NCBI GenBank assembly: GCA_023634235.1
Contig: JAMKCF010000003.1
Location: forward strand, 8,382,742-8,446,741
Reading direction: 5' to 3'
DNA: 64,000 bases
DNA from: Pisaster brevispinus
Taxonomy: Eukaryota > Echinodermata > Asteroidea > Forcipulatida > Asteriidae
In this document: positions 23,129 through 35,296 of the stretch, piece after piece
How positions within the stretch are numbered: position 1 is the first letter of the stretch
Layout: the number at the start of each line of letters is the position of its first letter
The notes under the pieces: model-generated
The model's input: the letters and a program-made list of their open reading frames with translations, nothing else
Database searches by the model: none
Told to the model about the DNA's origin: nothing
Program-made: the position numbers and the translations under genes

Positions 23129-23810
23129 CATGTCAGACCAACGCACTTTTTTACCTTATGTCTTCCGATTTTGATAAAAATTGCTGTGCTTGTAGGTCCT
23201 AACAGGAACGTTATTATAAGAGGGCAGCAAACTGAATGAGATTCGGGAATGCAGAATGAACTGTTTACAAAAAGAATATCATTATAACAGAGCTGTTTAT
23301 AATGAGGGCTAACTATTTCATTAGGGTCATTCCATGTCAGACCAACGCACTTTTTTACCTTATGTCTTCCGATTTTGATAAAAATTGCTGTGCTTGTAGG
23401 TCCTAATGAGCAATGAATGCACACCAATTTTTAGCCCGATCCGACCTACCATGTGGTCAGGGCAGAAACCACAAAAAATTTACATTTTCAGAGTAAAATA
23501 CCACCCTTTTGGTACAAATATGTCAAAACCATGTCAATTTTCATTGAACATATGCAAAATTGGTATTAAAATAATGAGAATTGCATGCTAAAATTAACTC
23601 TTTTGTCAAAATGAAATTTTGTGAAAAGTAGGTCGCCATGACCTTTAGTATGTTATCGTGACCTTTGACCCAAGTTTTGTAATAATGTATCATTCCGAAA
23701 ATCAACGAAATGAAAATGAATTGATAGAGCATGTCTTCCTCTATCAGAATCCACTAAGAAAAAATTGGGGTATTCAAAATTTACAACTTTATGACTATTT
23801 TTGTATATAG
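23129..23810 (+). repeat. 0.6-kb dispersed repeat, plus-orientation copy
   Basis: The core at 23203-23810 matches 37150-37757 in reverse complement, in the same order and with few changes. Shared features are the end ACATGGAATGACC read on the opposite strand, GGTCAGGGCAGAAACCAC, and GACCTTTAGTATGTTATCGTGACC. Bases 23129-23205 duplicate the internal stretch 23333-23405, so this copy is internally rearranged. A 61-codon open frame (MSNECTPIFSPIRPTMWSGQ...) is conserved in both copies. Family not recognised; no convincing terminal inverted repeats seen. Confidence 0.7.
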
Positions 23811-24411
23811 TCGGGGGGTTTGAGCCCACCCTCTCCAAAGTTGTAAATTTGTTTTGGGGTCATTTATTTTTACTATGCAATGTCTACTATGAAAAGACCT
23901 GTGTTAAAAGAGGGAAACATTTCCGCAGCACACCATCAACTTGTTGATGTGTTTTTATATATTTTAAAACCCAATAATCACCTGTGGATATTCAATAGGT
24001 GCCTTGCGATTTCAGACACCTTTTTAAGCCTATAGAATTGTTCAATCCTGCTTGTTTTCTGGCTGTATATATTCGGTTAACCGTTCCTGATGGGTAAGAA
24101 CATGATTCAGTGTAATTTGACCTAAATTAAGGGAGATACATTGGTAGCTCCATGCGGAAAATTTGCCCCATTGATTATTACAAAGATAAAATACTTCCCT
24201 GATCGACCTGCATGATCGACCTGATGAAGAGTCATTACTTTTGAACAAGAACGAAAACAAAACCACTTCCAGAGCTAGCTGTAGACAAACTGTTGACTCT
24301 GAATGAGATATCGATTGGTTACCCTGTCAGGTTCATCAGTGGTAATGAGGTGTCAATTAAGATCGTGACAGTCACTGCTATTATAGTACTATGACCGTGC
24401 ATTATACTCTA

Positions 24412-24635
24412 TTATATAACACCCAAGCAGATTCTTGCCATTTGATTGGAAGGTTGCCTGTCACGTGATGGCAAATAAACGTACCATTCGCCTTGCATTT
24501 TTCGTTCTATTCACCGTGCATTTTTCGTTCCATTCGTTTTGTTCTATTGCACGCTCGCCCGCCCGTATTGTTATCCTTTATAGTATAGTGTTATCCTCCA
24601 ATCAAATGGCAAAGATCTACTTGGCTGTTATATAA
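24412..24635. repeat. MITE with 39-bp terminal inverted repeats
   Basis: Arm 24412-24450 (TTATATAACACCCAAGCAG... ending CATTTGATTGGA) is the near-perfect inverse of 24597-24635. The 146-base interior carries a repeated TGCATTTTTCGTTC motif. No transposase is encoded. Confidence 0.8.
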
Positions 24636-24639
24636 AACA

Positions 24640-24781
24640 AATAATGAATGTTTGTGAGTGTAATGGTAAGAATATTTCCATTCGTTGAAAGATGGAATGT
24701 TCCTTTCAACTCGGCTTCGCCTCGTTGAATGGAACATTCATGAAAATATTCTTACCATTGCACTCATAAACATTCATTATT
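24640..24781. repeat. 142-bp palindromic foldback element
   Basis: Arms 24640-24677 and 24744-24781 are 38-bp inverted repeats with very few mismatches (AATAATGAATGTTTGTGAGT outward end). The central part also pairs (GGAATGTTCC and GGAACATTC around CGGCTTCGCC). It sits four bases from the MITE at 24412-24635. Confidence 0.8.
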
Positions 24782-25599
24782 TTTATACTGTCTCTAGCAT
24801 GTCTAGTGCAACTGGCTCAAGCTCTATGGAGGAGTCCAACCCAGGATAGCTTTGGGCCCAAGTTGATAGAGCTGCTCTAAGCAGAAAATATTGCTTAAAC
24901 AGTTTGCTGCTAAGCAAAACAGAGAAGAATACCACCATTCACAGATGGAACGTGAAGGTGCTATCGCACTCCTATTTTGGCTAGTAGTTACTAGAAACAT
25001 TATTTGGAAGCAAATTTTGTTGTGATTTGCTACTCTTTTGCTTGAGCTTATGAAATAGGGTTCGGCTTTTAGTTCAGATTGTAAGTTGGGGTTCCAGGCA
25101 TGTTACTGTGGCTGTGTTAGGGAGACACTTAGTCATAATTAGATTCATCTTTAGATTGGATATAAACGCTGTTGGTTTTGCCAATGGTTTCTTCCTCCAT
25201 GTTCCTGTGTGTTGTAAAACTATAAATTACAGCGTAATGCACGATAAAGAACCCAAGCAATAAGAGGAGCTTTCTAGCAATGCACGTTGACAGCAATATT
25301 GTAGCACAGCACCTTCCCATACAAGATAAATGGGTCACATAACTAAATAGCTACACCCCCCCCCAATTCTGTCTTTGTTCTCACTTGCCTGACCCAAATT
25401 GAAAATGTCTGGTTACGCCACTGGCTCTTGTAATCTACCAGTTGTATAAAAACAAAGTGCTATAAAAAAAACGACTGCCGCTTACCAGTCAATCACGTTC
25501 CAATCAAAGTTTCTTTGTTCACTCCTAAAATAAATTAAAATGTACCTGATCTGTTTTCCCTGTACCTTATTACATAATATTTAAAGTCGCATCCCAGTC

Positions 25600-25880
25600 G
25601 ACCTGCTGCTTCCCACAGGTTGTATCATAAACTTGGGTGTGATCCCTGGTTATACGGCAGATTCAGGTTGAATGGCTACTGACTGGCACCCAAAACAAAG
25701 ATATTGACAAGATAGGGAAACTGCCAATATAAGCACATAGCTAGCTTAGTTGGTAGAGAGCTGGCATGTTAAGTTGGAAGGTTACAGGTTCAAATCTCGT
25801 TCTAGCCAATTTGATCGGTATTCACCCCAAAATTGAATGAACATTTACCCAGTCAGTTTCCCTTGCGGATTTATTTGATT
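25600..25880 (+). mobile_element. tRNA-derived SINE, family B
   Basis: A non-tRNA segment (TTGGGTGTGATCCCTGGTTA, then ACAAAGATATTGACAA) is followed by a tRNA-like part at 25742-25806 with A box TAGCTTAGTTGG and B box GGTTCAAATC. Related copies lie at 43163-43400 and twice at 62672-63062. Confidence 0.7.
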
Positions 25881-27167
25881 AAGCTGTGTACAAATTAAAT
25901 CAATATTAGTTTCAATTTATCATTAGTTTGATTTGTATGAATTTCTCAAATAGGTTAAACCCTTCATAGTGAGATCCTTCGTACCAGCAACAAACAGGAA
26001 AACCAGAGGTGACTCCCTGGATGGTTTACCCTGGTGTCTTTAAACTGGACAAGACTACACCCTGAGATGAATTACTTAGGCCCTAAGATAAAGCAGTAAT
26101 CTTGTGCATCACTGGATTCTAAGAATTCAACCCTCATGTAAGTTTCAGTCAATCTCAAAACATACTTCATTAACCTTAATTAACCCCCTATTTTCTTTGG
26201 TTTAAAACCTACTAGCTAGAGACCCACTGCAGTACAGTATCCTCCAAAAACACACACTCTGTGGTAACTCAACACCAAAAGGTTTGGTATGCCTGTTCCA
26301 ATGATAAGCAATTGGCCCTGCACTCCCAATCCTTACAGACAAATCCTTACAGACAACTTCCTAAAAAGGATTTTACAAGATTTGTGGCTGTTGGCGTTAA
26401 GAAATTCAATCACTCGTCTTAAAAATAAAAGCATAAGTTAGCCATCTTACATTGTAGGTCTTAATCCCTGACTATACAAAGTTGTTTGATGTGCACAAGA
26501 AGCCTGTTGATGCATTGGGCTTAATTCTGAGAAGTGAAGAGTCTGTGTACTCGACCAAACCAAACCAAGGTTATTTAGTTGAAGAAAAACAATTAAATAA
26601 AAAATTCAAGTTAAATAAACAGAAAAAATAACTTTAAAGTATGGTACAACTGCACATGCCTTTGAACAAGTGAGGCCCACTGAATTCCAGATAAGAGTGC
26701 CATATTTTTATGAATTTTCAAAGCACATTTTCTACTTGGATATCAGTTTTACTTGGAAAGCAGACTAACCAAGATTTCAGGAACAGGTTTTGTTTTTCTT
26801 CTGTTGCTCTTCTGTTGCCCTTCGAAATCCCTCATAATGTTTACCGATTTTCAAGTATGTAAGGCAAAAGCTGGAAAGTAGGCAATCACCAAGGATTGTG
26901 TACAAACCTGTTTGATATTTCTTGTGATACACAGCACCTGTAGGCCCGATAAACCTCCTGATTGGGATGTGCTGGGTTTAGAATAAGGGGTATAGGGGTA
27001 TGACCATGGGGGTAGGGGGAGCAACTGCCAAACCAAAATTGGGCAAAATACCGGGAAAAATTCGGGCACAGCAAGAAGAAGAAAAAATTGAGCAGAGATT
27101 AGAAAGAAAAAAAACCCACTTTTTATCTGGTTAAACTTTTCTGACAAATGAACCCTTCTGGCCCCCC

Positions 27168-27494
27168 TTAACAAAAGCAGATATGTGGCCAAGCCTTTAA
27201 GAGCATCAAACTTAAGTTGGACATAAGGTCTGGTGTCTAATTCTTCAGGGTGTGGGTTCCAATCCATCTCATGACACTTGTGTCCTTGAGCGAGACACTT
27301 CTCCGTACCCAGGGGTGAATTAGATACCTGTTAGGGTAGAGATGGTTCTTAGGAGTGATTTAGCTTGGTGTGTTACATGTCTGGCAGCACAGGCTGTACC
27401 CAAAAGAGAGCTGAGATGGTTTAAAATGAAACAATTGCCCCAATGTCCAAATTTTGCAGCACCATGAGTGTCACTGAGTGGTGAATTTGAGCCA
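27168..27494 (+). mobile_element. Diverged copy of the tRNA-Leu-headed SINE
   Basis: Follows the SINE at 15246-15599 in order: GGGTGTGGGTTCCAATCC, CTCATGACACTTGTGTCCTTG, TACCCAGGGGTGAATTAGA, TTTAGCTTGGTGTGTTACAT, GTGTCACTGAGTGGTGAATT. The A box is decayed and the 3' tail is missing, so it is an older, truncated copy. Confidence 0.75.
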
Positions 27495-29348
27495 GAGTTT
27501 AAATCAGACTTAATTTTCCTTAGCTTGTCCCTATATCTCTCTCTTCAGACCCTTGCTATATCTGGGAGCCAGCAGGAACCCGTCAACACTCTACACTGGT
27601 CACTAGATGCAGCACAGTATGTAAGTATAAAGCAATCATGAAATCACTTAAACAAGAAGTTTCAATTTGGCATCAAATTAGACCTTCCAGATTGTCCTGA
27701 CAGATCAGGACAATCTTTGTAACTAAGAGATTTAATTTTTCAAACATTTTGAATGTCTTACAGAGAGTAGCTACCTTTAGCACCCCCTCCAAAATAGTAA
27801 TTTGTTTTGTACATGGCTATAGATCAATACTTATAAGCAGGAACTGATGTTTATAGTAAACCCTCCCCAGAAAAACCTTAAACAGTTTAATCAACCTGGG
27901 TTAATGTGCTCCCTCTATCAATTGAATTATGGACCGGTTTAACCTGCGATCCAAGTGACCATAGGTTTTCCCGGCCAATTTCAACAAAAGTAAAGTCAAT
28001 TTAAGACCCAGCTTAATCAATTTTGTTTGAAAATGAATGCTCTGTTGCATCAGTAAAAAGAGTAATTCGGTTTCAAAAACTCAGCACTCTCTGGACAAAT
28101 AAGAGCATTCAAGTTCATGTCGCAAAGATCATTCAATTTCACAAAAGCCAACAGGAGGCTGGTCAACCGTTCAGTTATGTCAATTGTGAAGCAAAGTTCA
28201 ACTGAAGAACGGTGAAAATGTAGTATTGATCAACCATAAATGAAACAGAATAAATGAAATTAATCTGAATAAAAAGAATAAAATTATTAGACTAAGCTAA
28301 GTATGACTTTTGGAGGCCACAAATTCGTGTACAAATCAAATTCGATTTTTGACGGATGGAAAGAATAAGAAGGAAAACAAAATCTTGACGAAAACAAGAG
28401 GTTTTCCTACTACTATGTCGGAACAGCTAATAACAATGGAGACTAGTAATGCACCACTAAATTTCACCCACATCTAAAAACTAATAACTTCTATATGGTT
28501 TTATTAAAGTTACTATAAATTTATTACTTATAGTTTGTCTATTAGTTCACAAATTTGACAAAATGTGATGAAGGATCTATGTTAAATAGTTTTTGTAACT
28601 TTTTAATGTTAAACTCTTTATTGTGGTTGATAGTCTTGATGGTCTTTACTTTTACTCCACGAATAACTAATTAACTAATTAACTTAATAACTATTAAACA
28701 GACACCAAAACAAATTTATTCGTTATATTTTTTCTCTCCTGTCTCATACTAAAGTCAAAGGTCATAGTGTGCATCTCTCTCTTTTGTTCTTTTTTTATTA
28801 TATATATATTTAAACCTATCCATTCTAAGGTTTTAGAACATCCGGGCAATTTTTCCAAGTGGCGATTTGGTCCAGCTGAACAGCTCCTGGATTTCTATAG
28901 CTGTCAGCTCGGTGGGTTCAAATCCTGGTGGGTCTCTTTTTTATCAGTAAAAAACTTGTCTTCCCATGTAGGCCTACATGTATTATTTGAAACAATTAAT
29001 TTTTAAGTGTTACTTTAGATAAATTCAACCCTGCATCAAAATCCAATGAACCTTTACCCCCACATAACAAGACTTCTTCTACTCAGCATCCCCTCCCAAT
29101 CAGGCCTAATCCTATACCCATCGCATTCACGCCCCCCCCCCCCCAAGCATGATAATTTATACTGCTAGTCCATCTCCCCTACCCTCAAATCGAACTCCCA
29201 GTTCATGGGCCCCAGCCATCTACCCAGTTTGATCATAATCATGTCAAACGAGCCGCACCCCAGAAAATTACTCCCCGTCCGACTATCTCATGGAATGAGC
29301 AAAAAAAACCAACCCAAAACCCAAAACCAACAACAACAACAGGTACCC

Positions 29349-29470
29349 GATTACCGTCTTTAACCATATAGTAGGGGTCGGGGTACTCCACGGCTTGATG
29401 CCATGACGCGATTACCATCATTAACCATATAGTAAGGGTCAGGGTACTCGACGGCTCGATGCCATGACGC
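29349..29470 (+). repeat. Two-copy 61-bp tandem duplication
   Basis: Units starting at 29349 and 29410 share TTAACCATATAGTA, GGGTACTC and GATGCCATGACGCG. A third unit would start at 29471 but diverges after GAT. Confidence 0.7.
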
Positions 29471-31633
29471 GATATTCAAAATGGCCACCGCCATGCTCGA
29501 TTTACTGTTAACTCCGTGGATTTGTTACGTTCATTTGGTGTGATTTAATGTCTCTAGAGGTAAGCTTTATCATGTAGTTTATTTAAGTTCAAAATGTAGA
29601 ATAGGAATAGGCCTTGTGGAACCCGTGTAAACACTAAGATTGTCATCAAACGGGTAATTTTCCACCTCATGCACGTAAACAACGGCACTTGAAAGTACAA
29701 GGCCGGAAGTAGTTTTTTAAGCGTTTGGCATATGGCGTAGGTCATTGGGGTGTGCCAGTCCATGTCAGCTTGCCGTCAATCAAATGAAACAATCGACTTT
29801 TCTTTTTAGAGTATTAGGGCTACATAATGTTTTACCAACTGTAGTTTTCATAATGTTGTATTTATACCTCAATGCGTGGATTATTGTTTATCTGAGAGTG
29901 AGATCATACATTCATACATCAATTCACCCTGAACCTAACCAAATTGTTTTTGTCTTTTTAAGCCACCATAGGCATATGAAGGTTGGGGGAGGGGGGTTGT
30001 TGGGTATCGATTTAAACATAAACTTTGCTGATTTTAAGTTGTGATTTTTTTGAAACGATTACCGAAGAAAGAAAACGACGATCTGTGTAATTTTATTTCT
30101 GGTTGATAATGATGTTCAATGTTGTGTGTATTGGAACCTTGCCCAAATCACTGTAAATAAATGCAACAAATAAATAAAAGCAAGAGTAGTTAGTAATAAT
30201 ACATGTATTAGGAACTTCTGTCATACTTACAATTTTAAAATGGTAAGTTATGAGCTCTTCGGTAAAGGAAAATGTACGGCCCATAATAATAACAATGTTT
30301 TAAAATTAAGATTTTATCGCCTCTTTTCTTTGACGAAAATAATTACAAAATTGGAGTTAGATTTCTAGTTTAAAAAAACAAAACAAAAAACGACAAACAA
30401 AAACTATTTTTGAAATTGAAAATCAGGTTCTGCGGGCGTTTCTAACAAAATTCTAGTTTGTACACGTGTTGTTATTACAGTATTATTATTATTTTTACCA
30501 ACGATTGTTTTGAGTTGCCCCTGACGTTGATAACACCCCACAATTATTTGCCGCACAAATCACTGTATACGCAACGTCAAATTCCTCCTCAAAGACGCCG
30601 AGTGTGCTTCGCAAAGTAATAATTTAAAAACACTTTACTATATAAAATAATAAGTAAATGCTACAATTTGTTCACACACACAAAAGATAGCCTTTCGATT
30701 ATCATTATGTAAATAAATTAAGCAAACAAAAATTTGCATTAATTTTAAAACGAATTTATGTAAACAAAACAGTAGACGTTTTCAATAAATTCTTGTACCA
30801 AAAATCCTTATAGCTGAAAAAGGGGTCCCGATATCGACCATTCAAGGAAGCTGAATCCTTGACCCAATTTATATGTTCAGCGTTCACAGTGTGACACGCG
30901 GCCAATAAATGATGCATTTAACACGCAAGGAAGAAAACAACAACAACACCCAAACAACTATAACTGATTCCCCTTTTGTATTCTCACAAACAATTTATAG
31001 AGAAAAATAAATAACTACATAAATAACTAAATAAAATATACAATTCATTTGAACGACCACCTTTTTATCAACTCAGTCCAATCATTCAGTCCATGCCCGA
31101 ACCCGGTCTCTTTCCAATGTATTATTCAAACCCTAACGAAACCACTCAACCGAACGTGCAAACTCCAGCGAGAACACCAGTGAAATGTTTACAGCTAGCC
31201 TTAATTGTTAGTTTTCACTGACCACGACATGAACGAGACTCTAAAACCCTTTAACATTCCAGCTCTGGGCGTATTCCTTCATTCCACAACCAGTACCACC
31301 GAATCAGACACTCAAATATTATCCAACAAAAACACCTGTGAAATTACGGTGTGGCCCTTCTCCGCTTTTTACAATTCATGTTCTTGGTCACAATCCACTC
31401 GTGGTCGTCAACCCGGTTACCCGGCTGACCCTCTCCAATTCAATGCATCATCCCAGACAATACCACGGCGATTCCCCACCAAGAGCAGTCTGGTAGTGGT
31501 AGAATCAACGCTGTTATTCCCGCCGTCATGTTGATCCAAGCTAGCCTATACACTGTATACCGGAGACCCGCAACAACCCCTAATGTATTCCCATCAGTAG
31601 TCAGACCAATAATTCCCCCAGACCGTTTCAAAT

Positions 31634-32065
31634 GTGAACTAATTTTCTATACCTACAGCGTGTGCCTTCAACTCAAATGTTTTCCAAGTCCAAACCAAAG
31701 AGGCCTAAGTAAACTAGTGGTATAGCGTGTGCCTTCCATTCGCAAAGTATAAAGCAAGGATTTCCCCATGCCATAGTACCCTGCGTCAGTGGTTTAGTTA
31801 CTAAACCAATTTTCTCAAGTCCGAACCAACGATACCCCTGTATATCTATACCACTGAGACCTCCATGCCCTCACCCATTCCCATAAAGTAAACTAATGGT
31901 ATAGCGTGTGCCTTCACTCGCAAATTATTTAAGTATTATAAGTATAAAGCACTGATTTCCCATGCCGTAGTATCCTGTGTAAAGTATTCCATTTGCAAAT
32001 TATTTACTAAGTATAAAGCACTGATTTCCCATGCCATAGTATTCTGTGTAAAGTATGAATCGAAG
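31634..32065 (+). repeat. Cluster of about 100-bp repeat units
   Basis: Units near 31706-31797, 31886-31990 and 31984-32060 share GGTATAGCGTGTGCCTTC, CGCAAATTATTTA, AGTATAAAGCACTGATTTCC and ATGCCATAGTA. A further unit sits at 33325-33430, inside the tRNA-like array. ACTAGTGGTATAG and CTATACCACTGAG (31840-31860) are inverse, hinting at a foldback origin. Confidence 0.65.
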
Positions 32066-32089
32066 GTTCATCAAGTCTAAAATGCGAAT

Positions 32090-32220
32090 TATCCTGGGGG
32101 GACCCACAAGGGGTGTTGTGGGTGGGTGTCGGACACCGAAGCCAGCGGCTCCCGGTTCGAGCCGCGGTGGCGACCGCGCGGTCGCCACTCACCGCGCAGT
32201 GGCACGAACCGCTCTCACGT
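32090..32220 (+). repeat. G+C-rich tRNA-like remnant with 22-bp perfect palindrome
   Basis: Contains the B-box-like GGTTCGAGCC followed at once by a perfect palindrome at 32167-32188 (half-site GTGGCGACCGC). Much richer in G+C than its surroundings. Confidence 0.6.
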
Positions 32221-32319
32221 GCTTAGAAAGGAAACTTAGAAACTTAAAACTTAAAACGAACCTATGCACTTTTTTTCTTTGTTTTTAAATTTTTTTATAA
32301 AAAGAGTTTTTTTAAAAGG

Positions 32320-33660
32320 CCTTGATATTTTTCGTAGCCGGGATTCGATCCCGGGACCTCTCGGTCCAGAGTCCGGAGCCCTTCCACTGGGCCACTGCTC
32401 CTCTTACTTAATTTGCGTTCGAGTTTAATTTTAAACCTTAGAATGAACAACTTCAAATCAACAACGTATAAAAAGAACACCCGGGAATCGAACCCAGTAC
32501 CTTTGGGTTCAGAGTCGGGAGCCCTTCCACTGGGCCACTGCTCCTCTTACTCAATTTGCGTTCGAGTTTAACTTTAAACCTTAGAATGAACAACTTCAAA
32601 TCAACAACGTATAAAAAGAACACACGGGAATCGAACCCAGTACCTTTGGGTTCAGAGTCGGGAGCCCTTCCATTGGGCCACTGCTCCTCTTACTCAATTT
32701 GCGTTCGAGTTTAATTTTAAACCTTAGAATGAACAACTTCAAATCAACAACGTATAAAAAGAACACACGGGAATCGAACCCAGTACCTTTGGGTTCAGAG
32801 TCGGGAGCCCTTCCACTGGGCCACTGCTCCTCTTACTCAATTTGCGTTCGAGTTTAACTTTAAACCTTAGAATAAACAACTTCAAATCAACAACGTATAA
32901 AAAGAACACCCGGGAATCGAACCCAGTACCTTTGGGTTCAGAGTCGGGAGCCCTTCCACTGGGCCACTGCTCCTTTTACTCAATTTGCGTTCGAGTTTAA
33001 TTTTAAACCTTAGAATGAACAACTTCAAATCAACAACGTACAAAAAGAACAACCGGAATCGAACCCAGTACCTTTGGGTTCAGAGCCCAGAGCCCTACCA
33101 CTGGGCCACTGCTCCTCTTACTTAATTTGCGTTCAAGTTTAATTTTAAACCTTAGAATGAACAACTTTGAATCAACAACGTACAAAAAGAACAACCGAGA
33201 ATCGAACCCAGTACCCCTGGGTTCAGAGTCGGGGGCCCTTCCACTGGGCCACTGCTCCTCTTATTTAAAGTGCGTTCGGGTTTAATTTAAAACCCAATAC
33301 ATCAAATCAACAACGGCCAAAAAGTAAGCTAATGGTATACCCGAAGCGTTGCCTTGCTCTCGCAAATTATTTACATTATACCAAGTGTAAAGCAAGGATT
33401 TCCCTATGCCATTGTACCCTGCGTAAACCAACGGTCTTATTTTAAGCGTACAAAAAGAACACCCGGGAATCGAACCCAGTACCTTTGGGTCCAGAGTCGG
33501 GAGCCCTTCCACTGGGCCACTGCTCCTCTTATTTTAAATTGCGTTCGGGTTTAATTTAAAACCCAATACATCAAACCCAATACCATTCGAACTCGGTACC
33601 ATGGGGTTCGGAGTCCCTATCCTTGTCCACAAGGCCACTGGTCCTCTGCCTTATTTGCAT
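32320..33660 (-). repeat. Tandem array of 143-bp units with a tRNA-like core
   Basis: At least seven units; the CCTTAGAAT landmark recurs at 32436, 32579, 32722, 32865, 33008 and 33150, giving a 143-bp period. Read on the minus strand each unit has GGAGCAG, A box TGGCCCAGTGG, a CTCTGAA anticodon-like loop, and a T arm CTGGGTTCGATTCCCGG with B box. An AT-rich spacer (TTTGCGTTCGAGTTTAA) separates the cores. Only the unit at 33046-33118 has an anticodon stem that pairs (TGGG with CCCA). The acceptor arms do not pair, so these are tRNA-derived satellite units, not working tRNA genes. A more diverged core lies at 33590-33655, after an interruption by another repeat at 33300-33430. Confidence 0.85.
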
Positions 33661-33952
33661 ATTAATATGGTATAGAATCTCAGAATGTTATTAACACCGT
33701 TAAAGTAGAGACGTATAAACAGACACGATGAAAGGATTGGGACTGGATACGAGGGTTGTGGCATACACAAGGCCAGTTATTTCGCAGGTGTTCTGGATAA
33801 ATAAAACGCACGGGACTGAAACGAGGAATAGCCTGGGAAAATAGCAGTGACCGAAAAAATCTCAAAAAATGGAGCGAATTGGGGGGGGGGAGGGCATGTT
33901 CACACCGAGGGCATAATGTGACCAACAAAATCATAACATTTTGTGTTTAGGC

Positions 33953-35296
33953 CTACCTTATACTTTTAGTCTAAGTAAACTTACTGAAAAGGCTGCATCA
34001 TATCAAGTCATCAACCACGTCAACAACAACAACTTTGATGAGAAATTCCAATCCGCTTATAAAGCACACCACAGTACAGAAACGGCCTTGCTTAAGGTCA
34101 AAAGTGACATTTCACATTCTCTTGACAAAAACAAAGTTGTTCTCATGGTTTTACTTGATATGTCTGCAGCCTTTGACACAATTGATCATCATATTCTTTT
34201 GGACAGGCTTGAGACCCGTTTTGGTATTACAGGTGTTGCCCTTGCATGGTTCCAGTCTTACCTAAATGATCGCTGTACCAAAGTGTCCATTAGAAATGCA
34301 GTATCTGATAACCATGTTCTTAAATGTTCCATACCACAGGGCTCTGTTATAGGACCACAGGGATTTATCATGTACACTCATCCTATTGGCGACATCATCA
34401 GAGACCACAATATTAATTTCCATGTCTATGCCGACGACACCCAACTTTATACTGAATTTGACCCCAAGGTTCTAGGTGATTGCACACTTGCCCTTAGAAA
34501 TCTTTCTACCTGCATCTCTCAAATCAACACCTGGATGAGAAACAATAGGTTGCAACTAAATCAAGAGAAAACAGAATTTATGGTTTTTGCCTCTCCGAGG
34601 GTTCTTAACATACTTCCCAACATCCAGCTCGACTTAGACGACATATCCATCAACCCCTCTGCCACTGTTAAAAATTTGGGTGTAAATCTTGACCAATCCC
34701 TCTCCATGACCAGTCACATAAATTCTGTATGTAAGAGTGTTAACTTTCATATCCGTAATTTATGGCGTATTCGCAGGTTTCTTACTCAGTCGTCATGCCA
34801 TCATGCTGTCAGATCATTGGTTCTTTCTCGCATTGACTACGCCAACACACTATTGTACGGTGCCAGAGAAGTAGATCTCAAGCGTCTTCAGCGCCTTCAA
34901 AACAAAGCTGCTCGTCTTGTGTTTGCCTGTGGCAGAGAACAAAATTCCCCTGACCTGCTGAGATCTCTTCACTGGCTGCCAGTACGAGAAAGAATCAAAT
35001 ACAAAATCCTTCTGTATGTTCACAAATGTCTTCATGGTCAAGCACCAAAATACCTCACAGAAAACTTCATCCTCTACAATACTGGTCATTCTGAAGACCG
35101 TAGAAGGCTTCGCTCTGCGTCTGACGTCACACGCTTGGTTGTTCCTCGCTCCTACAAAAAGGCTGGAGACAATTCATTCTTCAATGCAGCTCCTAAGCTT
35201 TGGAACCAACTGCCCTGTGACGTCAGAGAAGCAGTGTCCACTTCGGTCTTCAAGCGGTCTCTCAAAACGTTCTTGTTTCCTACAGAGTGCAACTAA
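33953..35296 (+). pseudogene. LINE reverse transcriptase, N-terminally truncated but open
   Basis: The uninterrupted frame covers the reverse transcriptase fingers (FQSAYKAHHSTETALL), motif A DMSAAFDTIDH (from 34157), motif B near PQGSVIGPQGF, and motif C YADD at 34427-34438. After the thumb come the usual C-terminal motifs LQNKAARLVF, LHWLPVRERIKYK and WNQLPCDVREA. The open stretch begins upstream at a TTG, not an ATG, and the endonuclease half is missing, so it is not a normal translation unit. GPQGFIMYT replaces the common GPLLF form. The absence of stops over about 450 codons suggests a young insertion. Confidence 0.9.

Larger units (their letters stand above)
21800..31630. other. Gene-poor intergenic stretch
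   Basis: No protein-coding gene could be supported on either strand; open frames are all short and without recognisable domains. The content is repeat remnants listed separately (MITEs, SINEs, a 0.6-kb dispersed repeat, a 61-bp duplication) in AT-rich sequence. From 28000 to 29300 and from 29800 to 31600 I see only unique-looking AT-rich DNA with short homopolymers. Confidence 0.5.

Noticed and set aside
23406..23591. Small conserved protein gene (61 codons), also at 37361-37549
   Set aside because: Both copies are inside a dispersed repeat and share its overall similarity; conservation of the frame beyond that of the DNA was not shown.
26851..27267. 138-codon frame on the minus strand
   Set aside because: Overlaps the antisense of a SINE remnant and has no recognisable motif.
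29548..29559. Mini first exon, ATG TCT CTA GAG followed by GTAAGC
   Set aside because: A four-codon exon with a good donor but no recognisable downstream exon; likely chance.
32320..33660. Possible CRISPR-like array because of the regular spacing
   Set aside because: Whole 143-bp units repeat, spacers are the same sequence each time, and the core is tRNA-like; the genome is eukaryotic.
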